In this document: in pieces, positions 19,823 to 26,902 of the stretch
How positions within the stretch are numbered: position 1 is the first letter of the stretch
How the letters are laid out: the number at the start of each line of letters is the position of its first letter
Assembly (NCBI GenBank): GCA_951828385.1
Contig: OX639973.1
Location: 5,881,200 to 5,945,199 of the forward strand
DNA: 64,000 bases
Origin: an uncultured Poribacteria bacterium
Lineage (GTDB): Bacteria > Poribacteria > WGA-4E > WGA-3G
Direction of reading: 5' to 3'
Notes under the pieces: model-generated
Database searches by the model: none
Seen by the model: only the letters and a program-made list of their open reading frames with translations
Told to the model about the DNA's origin: nothing
Translations under genes and position numbers: made by a program

Positions 19823-21028
19823 ATGTATTATAGTCTAACCGAACTTCTTGAAAAGATTATTCTTGGTGAAGACTCAACGATCGAATTCAAAAGAGAGATG
19901 CCTCACAGAGACAGGATGGCAGAAGAGATCGCTGCTTTTGCAAACGACGAAGGTGGTGTACTTCTTATCGGCGTTGACGACTATAGTGAAATTGTCGGTC
20001 TTGAACTGCAGGAGCTGGAAAGAGTAGAAAAAACGGTTGTTGAAATATGCGAAGACAGCATTGAACCTCCCATCCGCATTTTCACAGAGAAATTACGGCT
20101 TGATGATAAAAACATACTGAAAATAGAGGTGCAGAGAAGTCTTTTTGTCCATAAAGCACCTAACGGCTATTTCACGCGTCAGGGAAGCAGCAAAAGAGAA
20201 ATGACCACAGAACAGTTGGCGAGGTTAATACAAAGTAGATCACAAGCAAGAATTATCAGATTTGATGAACAGTTAGTCCCAAACACACATAAGGCAACAT
20301 TAAGGGAATCGCTCTATCGACGATTCATCACAGAAGATGCCGCTGAAGATATGATAGAAGACCTACTCTTGAAAAGAACTTTACTCGTTCAAGAAGGTCG
20401 GGAGATCCGTGCTTCTGTCGCCGGAGTTTTGATGTGTCACGACACACCTGATGATTACCTCTATAACAGTTTTATTCAAGCCGTTTATTATAGCGGCAAA
20501 GTAAAAGATGCCAACTACCAGATTGATGCAAAAGATTTTAGAGGACCACTTGACCAACAGATTATAGATGCCTTTAAATTTGTTCAAAAACACAACGAGG
20601 TATCAGCGCGTAAGGAAATTGGCAGGATAGACCAACCGCAATACAGCATGCGTGCCGTTTTTGAGGCAATCGTTAACGCAGTTGTGCACAGAGATTATTC
20701 TAAAGGCGAGTCAAAAATTCGCTTGTTTATGTTTGCTGATCGACTTGAATTATATTCTCCAGGCGCATTAGCAAATACTGTAACAATTGAAAAATTACGC
20801 TATAGTCAAGCCACCCGTAATGAACTCTTAGCACGTTTACTTTCGGAAATTACTTTAGATGACGATGTCGAAAAACAAGTAAAGCGGAGACACTTTTTAG
20901 AAGGACGTGGAGAAGGCGTGGGAATCATTCTAAACGCAAGTGAACAATTGAGTGGAAAAACACCTATCTATGAGCTTATAAACGAAGAATTATGTTTGAC
21001 AATCTACGCCGCAAAATCCCTTCAATAA
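19823..21028 (+). CDS. AlbA_2/Schlafen-type ATP-binding protein
   Basis: 401 aa. Residues 10-125 are an AlbA_2 (Schlafen) fold: ED.TIEFKREM near 13-22, EEIAAFANDEGGVLLIGV near 33-50, then YFTRQGSS. The middle holds a winged-helix-like section. Residues 265-370 match the GHKL-like ATP-binding domain of RecG-related regulators (AIVNAVVHRDYS, then DRLELYSPGAL and RNELLARLL). It is usually annotated as an ATP-binding or putative DNA-binding transcriptional regulator. Its start is 2 nt past the stop of the PHP-ATPase gene, with GGAG inside that gene's end, so the two are translationally coupled and probably work together. Confidence 0.85.
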   Translation: MYYSLTELLEKIILGEDSTIEFKREMPHRDRMAEEIAAFANDEGGVLLIGVDDYSEIVGLELQELERVEKTVVEICEDSIEPPIRIFTEKLRLDDKNILKIEVQRSLFVHKAPNGYFTRQGSSKREMTTEQLARLIQSRSQARIIRFDEQLVPNTHKATLRESLYRRFITEDAAEDMIEDLLLKRTLLVQEGREIRASVAGVLMCHDTPDDYLYNSFIQAVYYSGKVKDANYQIDAKDFRGPLDQQIIDAFKFVQKHNEVSARKEIGRIDQPQYSMRAVFEAIVNAVVHRDYSKGESKIRLFMFADRLELYSPGALANTVTIEKLRYSQATRNELLARLLSEITLDDDVEKQVKRRHFLEGRGEGVGIILNASEQLSGKTPIYELINEELCLTIYAAKSLQ

Positions 21029-21057
21029 AGCGATTTCTTTTAAAAATATTCAAAACT

Positions 21058-21070
21058 GGAAGGATGGAAG
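21058..21070 (+). repeat. 13-bp inverted repeat, left copy
   Basis: GGAAGGATGGAAG, the exact reverse complement of 24052-24064. The pair lies just outside the two solo-orfA elements and encloses the ParA/alarmone-synthetase segment. Confidence 0.5.
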
Positions 21071-21087
21071 GGGAAATTGTTGTTAAC

Positions 21088-21491
21088 TGTACTGCCATCG
21101 GAAATGTAGACCACTATCTAAACCAAGATTGTGATACAATAACAATCTCATAGAAAGGAGCATCCAATGGCGAAACGAAAACGAAAAAGATTCACTCCCG
21201 AATTTAAAGCGGAAGTCGTTATTGAAGCACTCAGCGGCGAAAGTTCCGAAGCAGAACTCTGTCGCCGACATAACATCACCGAAGAACAACTCTCACAGTG
21301 GAAACGCCAACTCCTTGAAAATGCGGCGACCCTCTTTGAATCCAATCGTAAGCCGTCCGATGCCTCTGCGGAACGCATTGCGCAACTGGAGCAACTCGCT
21401 GGCAGGTTGACGCAGGCAGTGGACATCCAAAAAAAGGCACTCGACTGGATTGCGTTGAACCGGTCTGAAGAATAACGACTCGTTGCTTCTC
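21088..21491 (+). mobile_element. Solo-orfA insertion element, copy 1
   Basis: 404 bp that recurs at 23575-24000 in the same orientation with few changes, from TGTACTGCCATCGG to CGTTGCTTCTC, including about 80 bp of shared 5' flank and a single orfA. No orfB or DDE transposase is present, so it cannot move on its own and is either a non-autonomous element or a remnant. Confidence 0.75.
21167..21475 (+). CDS. IS3-type transposase OrfA (HTH_Tnp_1), solo
   Basis: 102 aa. The N-terminal helix-turn-helix begins MAKRKRKRFTPEFKAEVV and runs through EAELCRRHNITEEQLSQWK, followed by a leucine-zipper-like helix (about residues 62-92). AAAGGAG lies 7 nt before the start. In IS3 elements OrfA is the DNA-binding partner fused by -1 frameshift to the OrfB integrase; here there is no orfB downstream. 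Nearly identical to 23654-23977 except for the last 12 residues. Confidence 0.85.
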   Translation: MAKRKRKRFTPEFKAEVVIEALSGESSEAELCRRHNITEEQLSQWKRQLLENAATLFESNRKPSDASAERIAQLEQLAGRLTQAVDIQKKALDWIALNRSEE

Positions 21492-21569
21492 GCTGTGGTA
21501 ACATTTTTTTTACTACCGAACATCACGGAAAAACGCTTACAAACCCATACAGGCACTCGGTTCTCAACC

Positions 21570-21656
21570 TTATCTGAAAAGATACCAAAAAGCTAAAAAA
21601 GATACCATTTGGTATCTTTTTCACAACATTGGTATCTTTTTCCGGCGTTCAGATAA
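21570..21656 (+). promoter_or_regulatory. Nested palindromic array upstream of parA
   Basis: The core is AAAAAGATACCA-TT-TGGTATCTTTTT (21597-21622). A further half-site TGGTATCTTTTT lies at 21630-21641 and GATACCAAAAAG at 21581-21592. An outer inverted pair is TTATCTGAA (21570-21578) and TTCAGATAA (21648-21656). Four GATACC half-sites in symmetric order 120 bp before a ParA gene suggest an operator or parS-like site. The core could also act as a weak terminator. Confidence 0.5.
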
Positions 21657-21775
21657 ATCTTGGTTCAGACAATTTAACAATTGAATATCTCTGACGCTCA
21701 GTAAGCTTTTACTTGAATTTCTTGCCTGCCCATGTTATCTTATTACTACTATAAATCATCACGGAGGCAACAAAG

Positions 21776-22879
21776 ATGAAATCGATCGCTGTATTCAACA
21801 ATAAGGGTGGTGTCGGTAAAACGACATTGACCTACCACCTCGGGTGCGCGCTTGCAGAGTTGGGTTATAAAACGCTTCTTGTCGATTTAGACCCGCAGTC
21901 AAATCTGACGTTATTTGGCTTAGATCCAGAAAAATTACACGACATTTGGCAGGTTGAGGATGCATTTATAGACGACTTTGTTGACGCTCGAGATCAAGAA
22001 TCTTCAAATTTTGAGAATATCGCAAGTGATGTCCGTTCTATCCATTTTCTTTTAAAACCAACAGAAGATGGAACAGCCCCCCCCAAATCGTTGGCTAAAC
22101 CTCTTAAACTACAACCCCGCTTGGGACTGATTCCGGGTAGACTCTCAATACACACTTATGAATATAAAATTGCGAGCCGATGGAGCGATGTTTATGGCGG
22201 AGATCTACTCGCAATTCGGACTGTAACACAAATCCGAAATTTTTGTGAGACGTATGCAGAAAAGTATGACTATGACTATGTTGTGATTGATACGTCCACA
22301 AGTCTTGGAATACTGAATAAGGTTATCATATCCACTGTAGATGGGTTCCTCATCCCTTGCATGCCAGATATGTTTTCCCTTTACGGCATACAGAACATTG
22401 GCAAATCCCTTAAAAGTTGGAAGCGTGATTTTGATACGATCTTTAACCTACTCTCCGATGCGAAGCTAAGCCATTTTCCCAAAAATTTCGTCAGTTTTTT
22501 GGGATTCACAATTTTCAACGCCAGGAAACGCTCGGATCAGGGTGAATGGGGTTTACCTAAAGCACATCACAACTATGCAGAACAGATTCCCACGACAATT
22601 CGAGAATACATTGATGCTGACCATAGGAAACATCTAACTGAAACACAGTTAGAAGATCCCGTTGGTGGAACAGCGGTTATGCACTCCTATTCAACGCTTC
22701 CCAATATGGCTCAAAAATACAGAATACCTATATGGAAAGTTCCGAGTTGTGACAAGCTCGAGGCAAGTGATAAAAGTACTATTTCGGGCAACAGAAAATC
22801 GTATGAAAACACACAAACAGGTTTCCATATTTTCGCCAAAGACCTCTTGATACGCTTGGACCAACTGGGGGATCGATAA
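21776..22879 (+). CDS. ParA/Soj-like P-loop ATPase
   Basis: 367 aa. The deviant Walker A FNNKGGVGKTT is at residues 7-17, with LLVDLDPQSNLT at 38-49 (Walker A') and YDYVVIDTSTSLG near 168-180 (Walker B). GGAGG lies 8 nt before the ATG. It is longer than minimal ParA (about 260 aa), with extra C-terminal segments around residues 215-345. No parB lies next to it. Instead its TAA overlaps the ATG of an alarmone synthetase-like gene (TAATG), so the two are translationally coupled. The pair is bracketed by two copies of a solo-orfA element. Candidate toxin-antitoxin or defence module; partitioning is the alternative. Confidence 0.85.
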   Translation: MKSIAVFNNKGGVGKTTLTYHLGCALAELGYKTLLVDLDPQSNLTLFGLDPEKLHDIWQVEDAFIDDFVDARDQESSNFENIASDVRSIHFLLKPTEDGTAPPKSLAKPLKLQPRLGLIPGRLSIHTYEYKIASRWSDVYGGDLLAIRTVTQIRNFCETYAEKYDYDYVVIDTSTSLGILNKVIISTVDGFLIPCMPDMFSLYGIQNIGKSLKSWKRDFDTIFNLLSDAKLSHFPKNFVSFLGFTIFNARKRSDQGEWGLPKAHHNYAEQIPTTIREYIDADHRKHLTETQLEDPVGGTAVMHSYSTLPNMAQKYRIPIWKVPSCDKLEASDKSTISGNRKSYENTQTGFHIFAKDLLIRLDQLGDR

Positions 22880-23553
22880 TGGTTGGTGAGGCAAGTATGG
22901 AGGCTATTGTAGAGCGAGTTCAAAGTCAACTCCACGATATAGATCTCTTTCGTGATTACACGGTTCGCTTCTTTGAGACACACCCCGACCTAACGCAATC
23001 TCCACAAATTGTTCATTCTGTCAAAAGTCGGATGAAGGATTTACTACACCTTCGTGAAAAAATACAACGTAAGTCCTCAGCTGAGGACCCAATCACGCCA
23101 GAAAATATTTTCGATCGGGTAACCGACATCGCTGGTGTTCGAGTGCTGCATCTTTACCAAGCGCAATTCACACAGATTCACCGTGCAATAAACCAAAAAT
23201 TGGATAGCCAAGACTGGGTACTATATGAAGATCCCAAAGCCTATACTTGGGACCCAGAATCACGCGGTTTTTTTGAAAATCAAGGCTTGAACGTTGAGGT
23301 GAAGGAGAGTCTTTATACCAGTGTTCACTACGTAATTAAGCCCAGAGAAGATTCGCCCGTTTCCTGTGAAATTCAAGTCAGAACCCTTTTTGAGGAGGTT
23401 TGGGGCGAAATTGATCACTTAGTCAATTATCCTGAGCCAACTGATAATATCGCTTGTCGGGAGCAGATTGGGGTTTTAGCACGGTTAGTAGGTGCTGGAA
23501 GTCGTCTTGCAGATTTAATCTGTCGTGCTTATGCTGATGAAGAACCTGAATGA
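22879..23553 (+). CDS. RelA/SpoT-type small alarmone synthetase-like protein
   Basis: 224 aa without hydrolase, TGS or ACT domains. Synthetase hallmarks: VKSRMKDLLHLREKI (about residues 49-63), VTDIAGVRVLHLY (about 81-93), YTSVHYVI near 146-153, and EIQVRTLFEEVWGEIDHLV near 163-181. The ATG at 22879 overlaps the ParA stop, while an in-frame ATG at 22897 has the better ribosome-binding site (GGTGAGG), so either may be used. Members make pppGpp-type alarmones or, in toxic forms, ppApp or pyrophosphorylated tRNA. Coupling to a ParA ATPase and to mobile elements suggests a toxin/effector rather than a housekeeping role. Confidence 0.85.
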   Translation: MVGEASMEAIVERVQSQLHDIDLFRDYTVRFFETHPDLTQSPQIVHSVKSRMKDLLHLREKIQRKSSAEDPITPENIFDRVTDIAGVRVLHLYQAQFTQIHRAINQKLDSQDWVLYEDPKAYTWDPESRGFFENQGLNVEVKESLYTSVHYVIKPREDSPVSCEIQVRTLFEEVWGEIDHLVNYPEPTDNIACREQIGVLARLVGAGSRLADLICRAYADEEPE

Positions 23554-23574
23554 ATTAATGTATTCATCTCGGAG

Positions 23575-24000
23575 TGTACTGCCATCGGAAATGTAGACCA
23601 CTATCTAAACCAAAATTGTGATACAATAACAATCTCATAGAAAGGAGCATCCAATGGCGAAACGAAAACGCAAAAGATTCACCGCCGAATTTAAAGCGGA
23701 AATCGTTATTGAAGCACTCAGCAGCGAAGGTTCCGAAGCAGAACTCTGTCGCCGACATAACATCACCGAAGCACAACTCTCACAGTGGAAACGCCAACTC
23801 CTTGAAAATGCGGCGACCCTTTTTGAATCCAATCGTAAGCCGTCCGATGCCTCTGCGGAGCGGATTGCGCAACTGGAGCAACTCGCTGGCAGGTTGACGC
23901 AGGCAGTGGACATCCAAAAAAAGGCACTTGGGGGAAACACCCAAGCAAAAACACTGCATTGCGTTGAACCGGTCTGAAGAATAACGACTCGTTGCTTCTC
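23575..24000 (+). mobile_element. Solo-orfA insertion element, copy 2
   Basis: 426 bp, a direct repeat of 21088-21491. It differs by a few substitutions and by about 22 extra bases near the 3' end of orfA that contain a CTTGGG/CCCAAG hairpin. With copy 1 it flanks the ParA and alarmone-synthetase genes like the arms of a composite transposon. Confidence 0.75.
23654..23977 (+). CDS. IS3-type transposase OrfA, solo, altered C-terminus
   Basis: 107 aa, nearly identical to 21167-21475 through residue 91 (AVDIQKKAL). A local insertion then replaces the end DWIALNRSEE with GGNTQAKTLHCVEPV. The helix-turn-helix is intact and AAAGGAG precedes the start. No orfB follows. The changed tail suggests decay of one copy, or an element that needs only the DNA-binding part. 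Confidence 0.8.
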   Translation: MAKRKRKRFTAEFKAEIVIEALSSEGSEAELCRRHNITEAQLSQWKRQLLENAATLFESNRKPSDASAERIAQLEQLAGRLTQAVDIQKKALGGNTQAKTLHCVEPV

Positions 24001-24051
24001 ACTAATGTTTTCAAACTGCATAAAAATTTTACAGTAGCACACATCCAACCT

Positions 24052-24064
24052 CTTCCATCCTTCC
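24052..24064 (+). repeat. 13-bp inverted repeat, right copy
   Basis: CTTCCATCCTTCC, reverse complement of 21058-21070. Similar CTTCCA-rich strings occur before waaA (52967-52980), so it may be a general dispersed motif rather than a transposon end. Confidence 0.45.
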
Positions 24065-24224
24065 TGCCCTTCCAATCCTATAAATCACAGTTCAGACCAC
24101 CCTTATAAAAAATTAATTGCCAATACGTCGATTTTATGCTATACTTTACGAGTATTCGGGCGTAAAGCCCATGCCTTTAGGCTTGGGATATAAGCCGCTA
24201 AGGGCGTATTTCCCTAAAAACAAA

Positions 24225-24254
24225 TTAGACATTCACCTTTTAATGTGGTATAAT
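24225..24254 (+). promoter_or_regulatory. Promoter for the structured RNA
   Basis: TTAGAC (24225-24230), 18-nt spacer, perfect TATAAT (24249-24254). Predicted start is near 24261, immediately before the first long hairpin of the RNA. Confidence 0.6.
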
Positions 24255-24260
24255 CAATAT

Positions 24261-24635
24261 CAGCACTTGGTTAGGATTTTCACCTCTCTCGCTTGAGAGA
24301 GTCCTAACCGACCTCGTGAAAAGGGTCTAAAGTGCGAAGTGTGACACCACTAAAAACATGTATCGGGCAGCTCAGGCGTAATTGAGCGAAAGCTTGGATC
24401 GGAGCAGAGGTGAAAGTCTGCACGTTGTATTGCTGCCCCTTTTTCAACTTTTCTCTCCATTTTGGAGAGAGGCAGGCGGGGATAGCCATGAAAGTTTCCG
24501 CATGATATGCTCGAAGGGACTTAATTCACCGTTCGGGGAATCGCCTGCTGGTGGAGACAGCGTAAGACGGTTGACCTTTCAGGAAAACTGCTATTGTCTA
24601 CGAAGCCGAAGCCCCTGCCTTTAGGCAGTGGGTGC
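24261..24635 (+). ncRNA. HEARO/omega-RNA-like structured RNA without a protein partner
   Basis: Nested helices: GGTTAGGA/TCCTAACC (24269-24276 with 24302-24309) around CTCTCTC-GCTT-GAGAGAG (24284-24301); GGGCAGC/GCTGCCC (24365-24371 with 24432-24438) enclosing GCAGA/TCTGC (24404-24408 with 24417-24421); TCTCTCC/GGAGAGA (24452-24458 with 24464-24470); then an unpaired-looking conserved-style stretch and the RE hairpin. It has its own promoter and lies between IS200/IS605-like ends. That resembles the omega RNAs (HEARO) that guide IscB/IsrB nucleases, many of which stand alone. The family assignment is by overall style and remembered motifs, not alignment. A group II intron remnant is the alternative, but no domain V or reverse transcriptase is seen. 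Confidence 0.45.
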
Positions 24636-24685
24636 TATCACATAGCAGCAAATTGCCACATATTAATAAGGGAGGCATGAAGAAC

Positions 24686-24901
24686 ATGGGCGGAATAGGC
24701 GGAATAGAAATTTTTATAATCCTTGTCGTCGCGCTCGTCATTTTCGGACCCCAAAAATTACCGGAAATGGGGCGTTCGCTCGGGAAAGCGATCCGGGAAT
24801 TTAAGAGTGCCGGCACCGAGCTCCAAGATGAACTCACAAAGGCAGCCGATGAAATGGATAAAGACCCGGAACCGAATATCAAACCCCCGAAAGCCTCGTA
24901 A
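24686..24901 (+). CDS. tatA: Sec-independent translocase TatA/TatE
   Basis: 71 aa from the ATG at 24686. The ATG at 24677 lies only 1 nt after GGAGG, whereas 24686 has 10-nt spacing. It has a short N-terminus, one membrane helix (IEIFIILVVALVIFG), the hinge FGPQKLPEMGRSLG, an amphipathic helix and an acidic tail. This is the canonical TatA/B architecture; TatA and TatB cannot be told apart without alignment. It forms the pore part of the twin-arginine export system with the downstream tatC. The IS605-like element ends about 40 bp upstream of the ribosome-binding site, so its insertion may affect tat expression. Confidence 0.92.
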   Translation: MGGIGGIEIFIILVVALVIFGPQKLPEMGRSLGKAIREFKSAGTELQDELTKAADEMDKDPEPNIKPPKAS

Positions 24902-24918
24902 CGCGAGCGGAACGTACT

Positions 24919-25755
24919 ATGGAAGCCAAGGAATCTAACGATGTCGCAATGACCTTCTGGGAACATCTCGAGGAACTCCGGCGGCGCATTATTATCGTTG
25001 CAATCACAATCGGTATCTTTACGGTGGTGTGTCTATCCTTTAGTAAACCGATTGAGAAGGTGATTATGTTCCCGTTGCAGACATCTATGAACACACTGAT
25101 TGCCAATGCGATTGAGACCACACTCGGCAGTAATGGCTCCATATTCGGGTTTCTTGCCGTCACTTTGCGCGCGGGCTCTTCCAGTATCGATGCCGTACTC
25201 ATGAAAGTCGGCCCCTTAGAAGGTATCATGGCGTTCCTAAAATTGGGGGTTACTGCCGGTATTTTGCTCGCATTGCCGATAATCATTTATCAGGTCTGGG
25301 CATTCATTTTCCCGGCGTTGAATCGTGAGGAAAAGCGATTCGCTGTGCCGCTTTTTCTAATCATCGTCGCATTTTTCACTATCGGTGCTGTTTTCGCCTA
25401 CTTTATTGTTGTACCGGTCGTCCTACAGTTCTCCGCGCAGCTGTATCCAGAGATGCCGAATATGTGGGACTTGGAAAAATATCTAAGTCTTATAACGAAG
25501 TTAATCTTAGGGTTCGGGATCGCTTTTGAGTTACCGATAGTGATGGCGTTTCTGTCCCGTATCGGTGTAATTAACGCACGCGGCTTTCGTGAAAAGCAAA
25601 ACTATGCTTTATTGGGTATCTGTGTGATGTCGGCACTGCTAACACCGGCAGATCCATGGTCGATGCTGTTGATGGCAATACCGCTTTTCATTTTGTATCA
25701 ACTCGGCATTTTTTTCGCCTACCTCGTCGAAAAGGAGCAAGAAGTATATGGCTAA
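24919..25755 (+). CDS. tatC: Sec-independent translocase TatC
   Basis: 278 aa with six membrane helices. The family signature FWEHLEELRRRIII is at residues 13-26 and the ALNREEKRFAVPLFLII segment around 131-147 is conserved; SALLTPADPWSMLLMAIP closes the sequence near TM5-6. The periplasmic loop between TM1 and TM2 is longer than in E. coli TatC. It is the receptor for twin-arginine signal peptides. 17 nt after tatA, and it overlaps the next gene by 8 nt. The Tat substrate encoded at 53892 in this window is a plausible client. Confidence 0.95.
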   Translation: MEAKESNDVAMTFWEHLEELRRRIIIVAITIGIFTVVCLSFSKPIEKVIMFPLQTSMNTLIANAIETTLGSNGSIFGFLAVTLRAGSSSIDAVLMKVGPLEGIMAFLKLGVTAGILLALPIIIYQVWAFIFPALNREEKRFAVPLFLIIVAFFTIGAVFAYFIVVPVVLQFSAQLYPEMPNMWDLEKYLSLITKLILGFGIAFELPIVMAFLSRIGVINARGFREKQNYALLGICVMSALLTPADPWSMLLMAIPLFILYQLGIFFAYLVEKEQEVYG

Positions 25756-26521
25756 CGAGTCTTTGCGACAACAACTCGCGCTGCTTTACCAATTACAAGA
25801 ACGCGACTCGGAACTATTGTCAATCCAACAAAAACTTCAAACCATCCCACGCCAGATTGAGCAATTAGAGGCAGGGGTCGCCAAATATGAAGCGGACATC
25901 GCAGCAAAATCCGAAGAACTTGCAGAAGTAGAAAAAGTGCAGCGCGCTAAAAACGCTGAAATTGAAATGAACGCTGTACAACGTGAAAAATATCAAACCG
26001 AACAGCGAACTGCTACATCCAACGAAGCTTATAATGCCTTTGAGCGACAGATTGAATTCCTTGATGAACAAGACGATGCGGCGGAAGATACTATTCTCAC
26101 TTTCATGGAGGAGAGTGATCGGTTAAAAAAAGAATTGACGGAATTAGATGTTGAAGTCAATCGGGAAAAGGAAAAAACTGCTACTGAGACCGAACAATTC
26201 CGACAGGAACTCCGGGCATTAGAGACAGAGCGAGAAGAAAAGTTAAAACAGCGGAAGGCGTTTCTCCCGAAAATCGACAAAGCGCGTAGAGATGAATATC
26301 ATCGATGGGTGAAGGCACAGTTGGCAAGCGAATCTGGCATAGCACGCGTGAAAAGCGGTTTTATAGCCTTAGGCAAAAACGGGACGTGCAGCACCTGCCG
26401 AATCGCTATTCAACCCCAGACGCTCAAGGAAGCACAAAAGTATGAGAAACAGGTTTACTGCTCAAGTTGTAAGCGGCTGCTTTACGTTGAGCCTATCACA
26501 CCCGATGTGCCATTTCCATAA
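25748..26521 (+). CDS. Coiled-coil/C4 zinc-ribbon protein (COG1579-like)
   Basis: 257 aa. Residues 10-190 are a nearly continuous charged coiled coil (long runs of E, K, Q and R). The C-terminal 50 residues form a zinc ribbon with CSTC and, 25 residues on, CSSC. This is the architecture of the COG1579 / CT398-like family, implicated elsewhere as a scaffold of RNA or secretion machinery. Starts inside the end of tatC (8-nt overlap), so it is co-translated with the Tat genes. The molecular role is not established. Confidence 0.85.
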   Translation: MANESLRQQLALLYQLQERDSELLSIQQKLQTIPRQIEQLEAGVAKYEADIAAKSEELAEVEKVQRAKNAEIEMNAVQREKYQTEQRTATSNEAYNAFERQIEFLDEQDDAAEDTILTFMEESDRLKKELTELDVEVNREKEKTATETEQFRQELRALETEREEKLKQRKAFLPKIDKARRDEYHRWVKAQLASESGIARVKSGFIALGKNGTCSTCRIAIQPQTLKEAQKYEKQVYCSSCKRLLYVEPITPDVPFP

Positions 26522-26575
26522 AGAACGAGATGCCAAGCCGCGTAAACACTAAAGAACAGGAGGCACTCACACGCG

Positions 26576-26902
26576 ATGCCTTTTTTTGTCATTGATGAAC
26601 AACCCGAACAAAAGGTTTTTGACGGAGCCAGCATCCGCACCCTTCACGGCGAAAAACTGATGATGTCCTTCGTTAATTTGAAACCCCATAGTGTTGTCGC
26701 TGAACATAGCCACCCCCATGAACAGATGGGCATGGTCCTTGAAGGCACATTTGAATTAACCATTGATGGGGAGTCCCAAACCCTTAAAAAAGGCGATGCG
26801 TACCTCATCCCCTCCAACGTGAAGCACAGCGCAAAGGCTTTTGATGAACCCGCCGTTGCACTTGACATCTTTAGCCCACCAAGAGAAGATTACAAATCGT
26901 GA
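26576..26902 (+). CDS. Small cupin-domain protein
   Basis: 108 aa, a single cupin barrel. Motif 1 is VAEHSHPHEQMGMVLEG (about residues 42-58), with His, His and Glu/Gln metal ligands, and motif 2 is LIPSNVKHSAKA near 82-93. The substrate cannot be read from sequence; such proteins include isomerases, dioxygenases and sugar-binding proteins. Its stop overlaps the GTG of pgeF (GTGA). Confidence 0.85.
   Translation: MPFFVIDEQPEQKVFDGASIRTLHGEKLMMSFVNLKPHSVVAEHSHPHEQMGMVLEGTFELTIDGESQTLKKGDAYLIPSNVKHSAKAFDEPAVALDIFSPPREDYKS

Larger units (their letters stand above)
24155..24635 (+). mobile_element. IS200/IS605-ended non-autonomous element
   Basis: The left end has hairpin CCCATGCC-TTTA-GGCTTGGG (24168-24187, one mismatch). 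The right end has CTGCC-TTTA-GGCAG (24615-24628) flanked by CCC and GGG. Paired subterminal hairpins with GCCTTTAGGC tips are typical of IS200/IS605 ends. About 480 bp lie between them, with no TnpA, TnpB or IscB frame, only a promoter and a structured RNA. The exact ends are uncertain by about 10 bp. It lies directly before tatA. Confidence 0.55.

Noticed and set aside
24261-24635. Group II intron remnant
   Set aside because: No domain V-like AGC...GAAA hairpin and no intron-encoded protein; IS605-like terminal hairpins fit better.
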